Shown here piece after piece: positions 11,205 to 23,640 of a stretch of DNA of 64,000 nucleotides; position 1 is the first letter of the stretch, and each line of letters begins with the position of its first letter. This DNA comes from Ananas comosus. Its lineage: Eukaryota; Streptophyta; Magnoliopsida; Poales; Bromeliaceae. The notes below the pieces were generated by a model. That model was not told the DNA's origin. It searched no databases and saw only the letters and a program-made list of their open reading frames with translations. The stretch is taken from positions 10,870,501-10,934,500 of the forward strand of contig NC_033625.1 in assembly GCF_001540865.1 (NCBI RefSeq). Reading direction: 5' to 3'. The translations under genes were made by a program, and so were the position numbers.

Positions 11205-14200
11205 ACTTTGCCTCCCAATCCCACTTCCCATCTCTGTTTCGGCTCCAGCACGTCGCTCCGTCCCAAGAACAGTTCCTCCGCCACCACTCAAAGGCACGAT
11301 TCTTCCGCTTCAGCTGCTGCTTCTGCTGTTAAATCTGAAGATTCTAAGCCCATAGAGCTCACATATCTGGAGGTTCTTTCACCACCGGCCTCTTCTTCTT
11401 CTTCCCTGTGCATTAGCAGTTTTTTAGAAAAAAGATAAGATAAGAAGCTGTAGGTTGAACGGGTTTTGCCATATGAAATATTGTTTGCAGGGTAATAGCT
11501 GGCTGTGGGACGTGGAGGGGCTGAACATCTTGGTGGATCCCATCCTTGTGGGAAACCTGGATTTCGGCTTGCCATGGCTGTTTGAGGGTGCCAAGAAGGT
11601 GCTGGGGAATTTTCGGGTAAGTAATAAGCTCTTCTTGTGACCTTGCCCGATTCTATAAACATATTATCATTGGAGAATTTGCTCGCTAAATATAATCTTT
11701 CGGGGATGGATGGTGGGGAGGCAGCTAGACGACCTTCCCAGTCTCGATTGCTTGCTAATCACGCAGAGCCTGGATGATCACTGCCATGTAAAGACTTTGA
11801 CTCCCCTCTCCAAGAAGATGCCAGATCTTCCCGTAATCGCCACTCCAAATGCAGAAGCCATCTTGAGACCACTCTTTAGCAATGTAAGCCAAGCTTCACA
11901 ACTCTCTTCTTTGACTTTACCCTCACAATTTTGGCGATTGATATGAGAGGTGGCATAAGAGTCCTGCATGTGCTTGGCTATCCGAAATTGTCCTACTAGT
12001 TAAGTGCTTTTGTCACAACTCTTTGTTCGGATCGTTAGGCCTCTCGGAGCAAATCGGTTAGCCTTGAAAGCAAAATGTAGTTGATGATACCACACAAGAC
12101 ATCAATTGACTTGAAATCAATTCTGACATAAATCAAATTTAGTATGACTTCATTTGGTATTTATGCACGTGACAAGCGTGCGAAAACAAGCTTACATAAC
12201 ATCATAAACCTGGAGGGGCTTATTCCACCATGCTAGCAGACAGAGAATATCCCATTTTACGTGCCCTCATGTGCAATACTGAACTGAAAATGACACTCCA
12301 GAAATTGTGGCCTGCCCTCAAAATGCACGGCTTCCGGCACACCTAGAAGCACTCCCAAAAAGAGCACGAGATGAAAAACGTTAGTCCCACCATCCTTCAC
12401 AATGATGCAGACGATACTTCTCCCATAGCCCTACGCTATTTTTCGAATCATTCCACGAAAGATGGCTTTGGATCTTTTTTAAAGGAAGATGTTTTCAAGG
12501 AATTGAGACTACAAATAAGCGATAGATCTTCTAAGCATCATTGTCACTGATTGCAGAACTAGTTTCTATTTGTATGACAAGTTGATTTACAATTGAAATT
12601 GCAATTATACTAAATAAAATTTTGCGTAAGTCGAAGCTAATTGGAAGATTTACTCTTAGCACAAGGTTAGCTCGATTTTTCAAAGCAATCTCAGCATTTG
12701 CGAGTTAATGTGATATTACATTTCATAAATTATAATTTTTTTGCCAAAATTAGATCAAATCGGTAGTTGACATAAATCCCTCTTTTAGAGTTAGAAAATA
12801 ATTTGATTTTGAAGTGGATGTAACATTAACAGCATGGGAATTTCAAATACCCTTATTTCTAAGTTGGGATTCTATGTTATTTTAATAAATTGGGTGGATG
12901 GGAGTGAGGATTGCATTCTCCACTACTTGGAAGAGCTCCCCAATGTTCCTAGATGGTGAAAGAAGACGGAATTTAAAGATAGACTTACGTTTTAATGGTA
13001 AAAAGGCCCAAAGATTAGTCCACGGCTCATGTGGAACAGTATGGGCTTGCATGGCCTTACACTGAATCATCATAGATTGGATCAGTGCTACTGTCGCACC
13101 CCAAACCCGAGGCATATCCGACACCACATACTTGCTAGATCAGCAAATATGCAAGGCTACATAACCCAACAAAGAGTCAAACAAAATGATAATCATAAAA
13201 TTTGATAAAACCAATGAATCAAAACAGCTAGGCTTGAAACAAAAGATTGACTAGAACCAAAATAATTTTACAACTTGCAATACTAAGTTTCACAACGAAA
13301 CACAATTGAAACCTCCGCCCAATAGTTGTTGCAAAAATTTTCACTTATTCCACAATACAGAGGAAAGAATAGAGAAGAATCGAATAAAACGGGATGATAA
13401 TCTACAAAAACCCACTTATTAACATTTAACTAGCTAAACAAAAATTTATCACCAAAAGAAAGTGTCTCGAACTACGTACTATGACTAGTGTTCGCTTGAT
13501 CTCGTCCTCACGCGGCAAAATAGTCTCAGTACCTGGGTAAGCAACCATGCATCACATTAGTCAGATTAAGCATGTAAATAAATAACTATATACTCTGAAG
13601 TGAAATTTTCGTGTAGAAATGCAGTCCAGGTGATTCATTTTTCTTGCATAATATTACAAAAACATAGATTATTTGAGTTTGTGAATATCAAATAGGAAAG
13701 ATTATAATATGACAAAGTGCTTTTCTTTCTAGAAATAAATGAAAAGCAAACAAGTCTCTTACAACTAACTAGAGAAAGTGACCCATTGGCGGGGTCCAGA
13801 GGAACACATATGCGCATATATAGAACATAGGCACCTAAAAGTGCAATCACCGACAAGGGTGCTCAAAATTGCAAATATAGAATAGAGGCGCTTGGAGGTG
13901 CAGGCACCTAGGGGTGCATTACAGAGTAGAAGCTAGCTTTTAGAATAGAGTACATGTCGACTTGACCAACATTAATATAGCATAATACCAAGAGATATTA
14001 TAATTTAAAATATTTATTTAGCCACTAATTTACATAACAGATTATCGAATGTTCGAAAATTTTACTAAAAGAACTTGACAGTCAAAGTCGAAACATAGTC
14101 GGAAGCCTTTGCTTTAAATTTTATTTTTGCTGAAATGTGTATAATATATTAAATTATTATTTTAGAAAACTGCAAATCATAATTTTCTCATACTTAGACT

Positions 14201-17200
14201 GCTATCCCATATTACAAAATGAAAAGCTAGCAAATGTTCGGCGCTTACCTCCAAATAATTGGAGTATTGTTCTATCAAATGCTAGGTATCAATTTAATCA
14301 GCAGAATCTTACAAAGACGATGAAGAAACGATGGTGGTGAAGGTGTCGTTGATGACGAACGTAATGACGCTGACAACAATCAAGAAGCACTATGAAGGCC
14401 AAGGATAGTTGTGACAACATCGGAGGACGAGGAAGATCAGGAGTCCCCCCGTGCATGCATGCATATGAGAGAGAGAAGGGGGTGCGGCACACGGTGAGAA
14501 AGAGAGATCAAAAGAGAGGGAGAGAACGGCTTGGGGTATCAATGTACAGGAGGAAAAGATAAAGACCTTGTATTAATTAAGGTGGCCATTATGCACATGA
14601 ATCCGTAAGGTTTATAAGTTATACAACATTGTCTAACTCTATACACAAACAAGTAAAATAAAAGAAAGACATGAGGTATTACATTCTTGCCTCCTAACAA
14701 AATATTCCATCTTCATAATTTCCATTGTCAAGCTAAATGAGAAATAAAAATAAGACGGTATATATTCCATATGTAACAAAACTTTTGTCATTAAAATCTG
14801 AATTTTTCTCTCACACAGTTGATTTGACCATTGATGATTTTTGTCTTGTGTTCTGATATCAAAGTTAACATGCCAATTGCTAATAAAATTTTGCAAAATA
14901 TAATCCAACTACTTATCTCATATAGAAATAAAAAAAATTAATTTTAATCCTTGAATTTCATATTGTGCTTCTGCTGCACAATCTAATGCACATCAGATAT
15001 TAATCGCTAATAACTCTTTTAACTAAATAATACCTCAAAACATTTTGCTACAATACTACTTTTTGTAATTTCACCCATATTCGATGAAAAGATTTGCAAA
15101 CGTCGGAGGAGGAGGAAGCAATGTCGCAGTGCCTCCCAGATGGATACCTAAAATCATATTATAAATGAAATATACAAAGAACACTTGATAGAAAAAACTT
15201 TGTATATTTGCTATCTGGAATGGCTCTACAAGAGCCAATAGGGCTCCTATTTATAGCTTTTTAGGCTTACGAAAAGATAAGAATAAAATACTTGAAAAAG
15301 AACATCTAATCTCCTTATCCTTATCCAAGTTGGTTCTATTTTTATCCAAAATTGGTTTTATTCTTATTCAAATTGGTTAAACAATTTGATCATTCTTCCG
15401 ATCAGTTGAAAAATCACATCGATCCTTATCCCAATGAAGCAGTTGCAATTGCCTTCGCCTTATCCGTAACAGTTGGAACTAACACCACCTTATCTAGAAT
15501 TCCGATCGTCCCGGATCATGACTCCCTAATTATGAGAGGAGCTAGCACCTGCTGGATCTAGAACTACAAGTGAGGGAGTTGAGTTTCCCCTATTTCCCTT
15601 ATGAACCACCTGGCGGCACTTGGCTTTTGACCTTTTCGTCCAACACGAAAGGATTCACGTTTACCTTTGCGTGTTGTCGTGACCTTGTGTTCCAAAATAG
15701 TATCTTCAGCTAAGTGCTCTTCACGTTCTACGACAAGATCTTTCACGGATGACAATATTTATTCAGGCTCATCATCCAACAACGACAACTCGAATGACTT
15801 TAGGTTCTTGACATTGACAATCGAAAACATCCTCATGTAGGCGGTAGGTCCAATTAATAAGCATTCTCACCAGTCTTGTGTAGGATCTTGAAAGCTCCAT
15901 AGTGAATGGGTTTAAGCTTCTTACTCTTGCCTTTCAAGCGCTCCTTGCTTAGATGGAGCCGGACGAGATCACCCTCTTGGAAGTCGCCTTTTAGTCGATG
16001 TCGGTTATGTCGTTCTTTGTACTTTTGCTTAGATTTTTGCAATTGTCATCGTAAGTAGAAGTCTAACCTCGGTATTTCAGTGTTTCAAAATGCTATTGAT
16101 GTTAACAAAATATATCAGGATTTTCATCGTGGTGGTACTATACCCACTTCAGATTGAGCACCCACCTCGAATGGCTAGTTTGACGATTTTAGTGTGCTCA
16201 CAACTCCTTGATCTTCGCCTGGACTTAGGGAGAGTCCATTTGGGTCATGCACTATACTAGACTACAATTCTTGACCAAAAGAACTCATAAAACTCATTAC
16301 TGAAGTTCTAGAGCTTTAGATTCCAAAAACTAATGCTAGGGTTCTAGAACATGGCACGAGGTTCCGAAACCTCATACTAGGTTCCGTAGAACTAGTGCTA
16401 GTTTGCCCTGTTCATTGAGCTGGTTCTAGAACCTTCCAGAACATGGCACGAGGTTCCGAAACCTCATACTAGGTTCCGTAGAACTAGTGCTAGTTTGCCC
16501 TATTCATGGAGCTGGTTCTAGAACCTTCCAGAACATGGCACGAGGTTCCGAAACCTCATACTAGGTTCCGTATGACTAGTGCTAGTTTGCCCTGTTCATT
16601 GAGCTGGTTCTAGAACCTGGGTCCTAGGTTTCAGAATCGAGCCTCCTAAACTGCATTACTAGCAACGACAGCTTTGCAAAATTCGCGGAGTTGCTACGTC
16701 GATTCTACTAGAATCAACTTCCAACCACTTGAGGCAATGGAAATGCTCCAAAACGAGGTAAAAGAGGCATGGGAAATCATAGCCCTAAATTGATTTCTAT
16801 TTCAAGGTTGAAACTGAAAATGATGGATTTCATGTAAATCGCCCAAGAAAACTTCAATTGATTGTTTAGAAAGGTCCAAGAAGGCAAGGATAGCCACAAA
16901 CTAGCTTGAATGCTTGGCCATTTAAAAGTTCACACAAAAGCTTGAAAATCCATGGGTTCCAAACATATTCTTCAAAATCCAACTGAAAGCGTCATGAGAA
17001 CCCACAAAAAAAGCTTGAAGCCCATGAAACACTCGGTCGAAGCAAGAATCCTCCAACTAGATCAAGGACCAAGAACAACTCACTTTGATCTTGGAGGTCA
17101 TTAAAATGATAACCCTAAGGAAGTAAAAATCACCTCACCAAGCTCTTTGAAACTCGATATTTCTCGGTGAAGTGGGTAGCGGAAGAAGAGAGATTTCTTC

Positions 17201-20200
17201 ACACTTCTAGGGTTGGAAGAGAGGCGAGCTCAGCTAAGCAAGAGGAGAAGGAGAAGGAGAAGGAGAATGGGGGAGAGTAAGAGAGGAAGTGACTTGGGTG
17301 GCAAGCTATATATAATGGTAGGTGAAATTACCAATCTACCTTTCTTTCCTAGCTACAGTCACAGCCAGGTTCTGCAACCACCCAACTGTCACGCCCCGCG
17401 ACCGCCAATTTGGTCGGTCCCGGTACGTCCATAGACGCCGAACGGACAACACCTCCCCTGTCCGCCCAAGGCTCCGCACGAGTATCAACATGTATAACAA
17501 TTTGCGCAACGAAAATTCAGATATACATGGCTTACACGAAGGTAAGCAACAACCACAAGTGAAAGCACTACTATTATTATCACATCCATACATGTATCTT
17601 GATTACATTTAACCAAATACAATCATACTATAATTTACATCCACTTTCCCAAAAACATGTGCCATTTACATGATTTATACATTTCCATCCCATTACACTT
17701 TTCATTGTAACCACAAGATGAAACAAGGTACCACTAATACACGGATGTTCGCCACCTAGGGCTCATGCCCTTGCCGCGATCCTCAACCGCCTCGCTCGGG
17801 CCTGGATCTGAAAAATGGTAGGGTGAGAACTATAAGAAGTTTCCAGCGGGTTCGGCTGCCGACCCCGCCGACTTTCTCACTAGGTCTAACCAGGCATAAG
17901 TAAAGAGAACAGATAGATAGATAGCCATTTCTAATCAAATGCAGTTACTATGCCTGAACAAGAATAATAAACCCACATATATATGATGTTCATGATACAT
18001 GCCAATTGCCATTATCAACACCCAATCCTCTTGGTTAACTCGTAGGTTTAGCCCCAAAACTCACCAACCAAACCCCTACAATTGGGGAGATACTCGCTAC
18101 GATCTGACGGGACTGTCTTCTGGGGAGATACTCGCTACGACCCAGTGATGACCACTCCGGAGCTCATCGCTCGAGGGGGAGCGACCGCCCTCAAGCATAA
18201 GACTATAGGTGAGTATGATCCAATCCACAACTATGAGGATGCCATGTCCACTAATGCCACAAGACACAAAGTGTTCCATTTACTAGCATTCAATGCCACA
18301 AGGTGCTATTTCAATCATTTATCACAATGTCACCATGTTTTCTACCTTAATTAGGTTCATGTCTCAATTCATACATCTATAGGTTCACAAATGTCCAATG
18401 TTCCATTGCCAATTCATATGCATCTTTATATTAAAAGCACGCAAAAAGTACCAACATATTACCATTTAACCCTACAATGCATGAATCTTACATATACACA
18501 TACATGCTCAAATGGTGACTTAGACATAAAGAGAAATCTAACTGTTTCGGATAGCACTACCCACCTTGTAGGGATGCTAGGGTGCTAGAATCTGAGTTTC
18601 CCGATTTATGATTGCCGCTTTCCCCCGACCTACGCAAACGAAGCCGAAACAGGATTTTTCCTCAATTTCTTGACGTAGACCTATCGGAATTCCAATCCGA
18701 GTCTCCCAACGTGTCAGTTTATACTCCAACTAGGGCTACAAGAGATCAAACCCAAGTTAGATCTCAAACTTAACAAAACCCCATTTTTGACCCTAGGGTT
18801 TCCATAATCCACAATTACCCAATTTTCTTGGAGATTAATAGTTTAACCTAACATATCATCTTCTAGAAACCACAACTAGAAGAGATTTAGCCAAACCCTA
18901 ACTCATATTCACATGAACTCACCTCAAGTTCAAGCTTCTTCTCCAACTCCTTGCACAAGAACCAAGCTTCTTCCTCAAGTAAGCTTCCTTCTCCTCCAAA
19001 CTCCATCCTTGGAGTAAACCCTAGAGAAAGTAAGAGAGAAAGAGAGAGAGAGAGAGAAGAGTGTGAGAAGCTCCTAGAGAGAGAAAGAGAGTTTCTTCTC
19101 TTTGTTCTCAAGTGAGGGAAGTGGGGCTTAGGGCATAAGACCCACAAAAGAGGCCTCCCCAATGACAATTGAACTTAGTCCCCTCACAAAATCACTATTT
19201 TGGACCACCCAACCTTTCTGCGTGTATGGGGTCCGGACGTTGCACTCAGGGTCCGGACCTCGAGAGCATTTCCAGCTCGAAAAGGCTTGGAACTTCCCAA
19301 CTTGCTCTCCAAGGTCCCAACCACTCATTTAATGTATTCCGAAGCACTCGGAATGATTAACGGTCCTCACCATCTTGCCCATCACCACCCTTCGGTCAAT
19401 TTGACTGAAGTTCGGTACAACCTACCGAAGTTTCGGTATATTACACCAACCATGTTGGGAAACATGGATAGGTTCTGAAACCTCCAATTGGATTCTGTGG
19501 AAACAAAAAGTTTTTGCCACCCTAGTTCCATGTCATGTTTCGGAACTTTAGTTTCATGTTCCAAAACATGACACGAAGACTAAAATTTTTGGGCATTACA
19601 CACAACTTTCTTTTCCTTTAGATCTTAGTTTTCGATAATTTCTTAATTTCTTGCATTATATTTAGAGTTGAACTGATCCTCCTCCTTGGAAGAAGTAGAT
19701 GGAAGGGGTAGGTTGGGGTTATTTGTCGTGTTGATGTTGTGTTGTTCACAGAATTATTTGTGTTCCAACACATTATAGCATGAAATATAGATTTTCTTTG
19801 GTGCCAATATATTCTAAATTGCCTATTATAAATGTTTATCAAATGTTTTGCACTTTATTGATGTAATAGTTGCTAATTTCAAAGAAAAATGGGTATTGAG
19901 CCTTGCCATCGGCATGTTGCTTGTATTGTGTAGATATCTTGTCTGCAAGGTATGTTAGGGTGGGCACTGGCTGTACCGATGGGCATTTATACTCTTCGTC
20001 ATAATTTGAGATCTATTCCATGCTTACATTTGAGCAATCCTTAATTTTGGTTCCGAATTCATATTTCCACATCGTCATGTAGACATCATGTCTCTCTATA
20101 TCTTTGTTGTTCGACTGAACATCACATCAGAATATACGGAAATACAGATACGTTACAGCAAGCATCAAATATAAATAAAGTTTTCACAAAAAACACATGC

Positions 20201-23200
20201 TTGATCATAACTTAAGATTGAACATATCTATAAGACTTCATAGTTCATTGCTCATGATCATATCAACCAAAAATTGTGAAGGCTGTTGTACAAACCGTCT
20301 CATATCTCTGATATTATGAAAGCAGTCTACCCTACACTGGACCCAGAGCAGCAAAGCACCCCCAGCCCTGGTTGATTCAAGGGCCCTAACCCTAAATGGT
20401 GTGCATTGAATATCTTGAATTCCCCGCTACCTCAACTGAAAAGGGTCTCCTTGATGAAATGTCCCACATAGGGAAGAATTGGCTGTGATATTTCCTGAAA
20501 GATGCAAAACTTAATTTGAACACACTTGAATGTGTAATTATTATGCACACTTTTTCAAAGACAATTCTTTTGCATCCATTTTAGTGCAAAAATTATAAAA
20601 TTATTACAGTAAATATGGAGCTATTTCAATTAAGGCATTGTAAATGCAAGCATAATGTGGATCCATGAATGCCGCATTCAACTTATCTCTTTTGTTTAAA
20701 GGGCATGAGGTAACTGGTTGATTAGATTTTTGAGAATGTCTACCCCGGCACAGTATATATCTAAATAAATTATTTCAGAATATCATAATCGGGAAGTCAC
20801 CTAGAAATGTAAAATATACTATCCTAAAAAGTAAAAAGTGTTACGATTTGCAGAAGCTACAATCAATTGTGTGGACTAATTAAAAAAGAAAATCCTTGTA
20901 TATTACATGTTACGACTGGATAACTTGTTCCATTATCCAAACTTTATTGTACAATTTGTTCGCAAATTGGCGGAATGCATCATTTTGAGGATGTTCCAAT
21001 ATCCTCCTGTCCACCAGAAGAAAAGAAAGCGCCAATTCACCCAAATTTCATTGCTATTTAGCAAGTCAAAGTGTGTTACCGTAGGCCTTTTTCGGTGCTT
21101 ATGGCATGTATGACGGTGAACATTAGTACAGTTGTGAAGGTGAATCTGATACTTTGTGAATAGAAAAGGCCTTCTAAATTGGAGAAGGAAGGATATGGCC
21201 TGTTCACTTGCTGATTCATCCAAGAAGGTTAGTATTTGGTGGTTTAAAGGGCTTAAAAATGTATGTGTGTTTACTGGCAATGGTTAGTACTTGTAATTTG
21301 AGGAGATTAAAATCAATAAGAGATAGAGGTAGGCGATATCTTGTGAAGGATATCTTATTCTCTTCTAGTAGACTGCTTAATTTAGTAGTCTTTACTCTTT
21401 ATTCTCTTCTATTGACTTGTACTTCCGTTTTAAATTTGAGTATTGATAATTCTAATTCTTGCTTATGGGAAACGTTCTGATTACTCTATGTGAACTGACA
21501 AACAAAACCTTGTGACATCGCAAAAGCAAACTTCCATTTTTGTAGTGCAACTTTGGCTCATATATGATGTTATTACATCATTTGCAAACTATTTGGTACT
21601 GATGCTTGAGCAAAGTAAATTAATTGCAGGTTACATACTTAGAGCCTGGTCAAAAGTCTGTTTTAGAAGGAAAAAATGGTACAAATATCCAAATCTGTGC
21701 TACTAAAGGTCCTATACTAGGGCCTCCTTGGCAGCGCCCTGAAAATGGGTAAAGTGATTGTTCCCATGATTGCAACGAAGATCATCTGTTTGTTCGCGAC
21801 TCTCCATGCTCACTCCTTTGATTTTTTTGTTCATTTAATTATGATTCCCCCCTAAAGATCCTCTACTTATGAAGATTATCCTTGACATTTCTATGGATAG
21901 GTATATCATTAAATTTGGACAAAGTAATTTAACTCTTTACCATGAGCCACATTGCGTATACGACAAGTCTTTTGTAGAAAATTATCAAGCGGACATTCTC
22001 ATCACACCTGTGATAAAGCAATTGCTTCCTTTATTCACACTGGTGTCTGGACAGGAAGATGCAGTTCAGCTAGCGAAGCTTCTTAAAGCCAAGTAATCAA
22101 CCAAAATCTTCATATTTAACTCATAATGGTTACTGATGAAGTGATGATTGACATAGCATTATGGTTGTTTATATTGTAGGTATATAGTCCCCATGAACAA
22201 TGGTGACCTGAATGCCAAAGGAATTCTCTCACGCATCCTATATTCAGAGGGTACAATAGAATCTTTCAAGGTCGGCTTCTCTTTTTCTTTCTTCGTTGTT
22301 TTTCTTTTCAAGAAAAACAATCCTTTATCATCAGTTTACTTGGTCGGTACTGCTAGAGATGATATCAGTTTACTTGGTTGTTAGTGGTACAGTTGATATC
22401 AGTAGGTCGAATCTGCAAAATCCAAAAAGATGGTCTACTTTTGCAAAATCTCAAAACCAATGGATTTTTTTATACAAACTGGCCATTTTCCTTTTGCACA
22501 ATTATTGTCTCAACTCAATCCCAATTCATCCAAAAATCCTTAAACAGTTTTATGCACTACATTTATTCACACTTTGTCCAATTTGGCTGAAATATGGTAC
22601 AGACACAATATTTCGATATAAGGATTTAAGTGCCATCAGTATAGGCTGTATCTACCATATCATATCACGCCAACAAAATATCGACACAATACAGCCCTCG
22701 TGCCAATGACAAAGCTCAAAACTTTCTTTTCTTTAAATTAATAAATAATTTTCTCAATAAAGTTTAAAAAAAATGATTAAAATTCATAATAAGAAATTAG
22801 AATATTTTATTGCTAAGAAAATATTTAATGTGATTATGTGTCGACATTTATGTATTTTTTTCAACAAGCACGCATCTGCACGTCCTGGTACGCACCGTGC
22901 CGGCATGTTTTCGGTACGACCCTGTGCCACGACACTTAAATCCCTGTTTCAATATATTACACATATTTGCCTAAGGAGGGAGGCTTAAAACCAAGCCACA
23001 CCACATTTTCTTTCTTTTTCTTCTCTCGTTTTTCGATATTCCTGGTTTTTCACCTAATTGACTTTATTTTTTATTAGCTGTTGAAAAAGCTTGACACAAC
23101 TACTTGGCATCGTTTATTCTTTTTGAAAGACGTACACAATCTGTTAAACTATCTAAAAGCATGATTCTTTGTCCCATATCTTCTATTTTCATATCAACTG

Positions 23201-23640
23201 TAAAAACCAGGCATCTGGTACTTCTTAAATGTCCTATTTTAACGCACCCACTTTTCAACTTACAATAAATTATTTTTCGAGGAAAATTTGCATAATTTAT
23301 AGCTAAATTAATAAAAATTTAAACATATCGTAGTGCTACAGGTGTGCTGTTTGTGTTTATAGCTAAATTTAATGCATAATTTATAGCTAAATTTATAGCT
23401 AAATTTAATGCATGAACTCATGATTTTTATGAGTTCATGCATTTGAGTACATAGTGTGCTCAAGTCTGAAACCTTTTTGTGTTGATCTGTCTACGACATT
23501 GTTTAGCTATGCTTTTCTTAATAACCCGTGTGCAAATCATCTTTACGCAGGAACTGTTGAGTAAAGAGCTACCTGACGCACAGGTATTGGAGCCTAAGCC
23601 GGGCATACCGCTTGAAATATCAGTGTCAACAATATCTTAA
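11097..23640 (+). CDS. Metallo-beta-lactamase-fold (UlaG-like) hydrolase family protein, plastid-targeted
   Basis: Coding exons: 11097-11372, 11491-11616, 11725-11883, 21630-21748, 21901-22092, 22180-22270, 23551-23640 (1053 bp, 350 residues). All introns are GT-AG and phases agree. Residues 1 to about 75 are Ser/Ala-rich with a poly-Ala run from GCC repeats, like a chloroplast transit peptide; maturation there is inferred. The fold begins at NSWLWDVEGLNILVDPIL (exon 2). Exon 3 carries LLITQSLDDHCHVKTL where active metallo-hydrolases have HxHxDH. Only the DH pair is kept, so zinc binding may be altered; I recall the same in plant relatives. Later landmarks are GPPWQRPENG, LYHEPHCVYD, ITPVIKQLLPLFTLVSGQED and the C-terminal PDAQVLEPKPGIPLEI. 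Intron 3 is 9,746 bp and full of transposons; intron 6 holds a hAT MITE. Substrate unknown. Confidence 0.9.
11884..13091. other. Unique part of intron 3 of gene 1
   Basis: After the donor GTAAGCC this 1.2 kb is AT-rich intron sequence with no recognisable mobile element or conserved frame. Confidence 0.4.
13092..14681 (-). mobile_element. Probable LTR in intron 3, minus orientation
   Basis: It begins TGTCGCACCCCAAACCCGAGG, the reverse complement of an LTR 3' end of the local type. It probably finishes at GGTATTACA (14681), matching other LTR starts such as GGGCATTACA. The middle resembles other LTR leaders, with GA-rich sequence at 14465-14525. The flanking 5-mers (GCTAC, TTCTT) do not match, so the right boundary is tentative. 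Confidence 0.4.
15100..15540 (-). mobile_element. Short LTR with TATA box, minus orientation
   Basis: On the minus strand this AT-rich block contains CTATAAATAGGAGCCC (about 15245-15260), a good TATA box. It is followed by a transcribed-looking leader and lies just downstream of a gypsy integrase tail. It is probably the 3' LTR of that element; exact ends were not found. Confidence 0.45.
15564..16150 (-). pseudogene. Ty3/gypsy integrase C-terminus remnant
   Basis: Minus-strand translation at 16042-15854 gives EGDLVRLHLSKERLKGKSKK and LKPIHYGAFKILHKTGENAY, the conserved C-terminal domain of gypsy integrases. Downstream (15755-15564) a basic, degenerate chromodomain-like tail follows after a frame break. 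Upstream of 16042 the frame is broken. This is a fossil inside intron 3 of gene 1, antisense to the gene. Confidence 0.75.
16341..16620. repeat. Three 92-bp tandem repeats with perfect heat-shock-element cores
   Basis: Units start with GAACATGGCACGAGG at 16347, 16439 and 16531, a period of 92 bases, with very few differences. At the two internal junctions (16423-16442 and 16515-16534) the sequence is GTTCTAGAACCTTCCAGAAC. That is four contiguous alternating nTTCn/nGAAn units, the definition of a perfect heat shock element. Two-unit versions flank the array (16341-16350, 16607-16616). It lies in LTR-derived sequence within intron 3 of gene 1. Confidence 0.85.
16621..17386 (-). mobile_element. 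LTR leader with TATA box, interrupted by the insertion at 17387
   Basis: The reverse strand reads as a typical local LTR promoter and leader. It has a TATA box (ATTATATATAGC near 17306-17317), then CT-rich sequence and CCAACCCTAGAAGTGTG. The upstream part of this LTR is cut at 17386 by a younger LTR. It may resume after 19600. Confidence 0.45.
17387..19600 (-). mobile_element. Solo LTR (2.2 kb) in intron 3 of gene 1
   Basis: It begins TGTCACGCCCCGCGACC and ends GGGCATTACA; reversed, this is TGTAATGCCC...GGGGCGTGACA, the local gypsy LTR form. There is no internal coding. Flanks CCCAAC (left) and CACAAC (right) agree at five of six positions, a possible decayed target duplication. Two copies of the palindrome GTCCGGAC (19231, 19251) lie about 340-370 bases from the LTR start. 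A GA-rich leader occurs at 19025-19095. Similar in design to the solo LTR at 30570. Confidence 0.65.
19740..20000. mobile_element. Decayed copy of the hAT MITE family
   Basis: The interior matches the better copies at 22619, 38337 and 47354 (ATAGCATGAAATAT, TGCCATCGGCA, then GGGCATTTATACTCTT where the others have GGGCACTTAAAACCTT). Termini and target duplication are no longer recognisable. It lies in intron 3 of gene 1. Confidence 0.5.
20001..21629. other. Remaining part of intron 3 of gene 1
   Basis: AT-rich sequence with no recognisable element. It ends at the acceptor TAATTGCAG just before exon 4. Confidence 0.35.
22619..22946. mobile_element. hAT-type MITE, copy A (intron 6 of gene 1)
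   Basis: A 328-bp element with termini TAAGGATTTAAGTGCC and GACACTTAAATCCCTG. It is flanked by TTTCGATA (22611-22618) and TTTCAATA (22947-22954), an 8-bp duplication with one mismatch. The CAAGG-like termini and 8-bp duplications are typical of hAT elements. It has no coding capacity. Confidence 0.8.
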
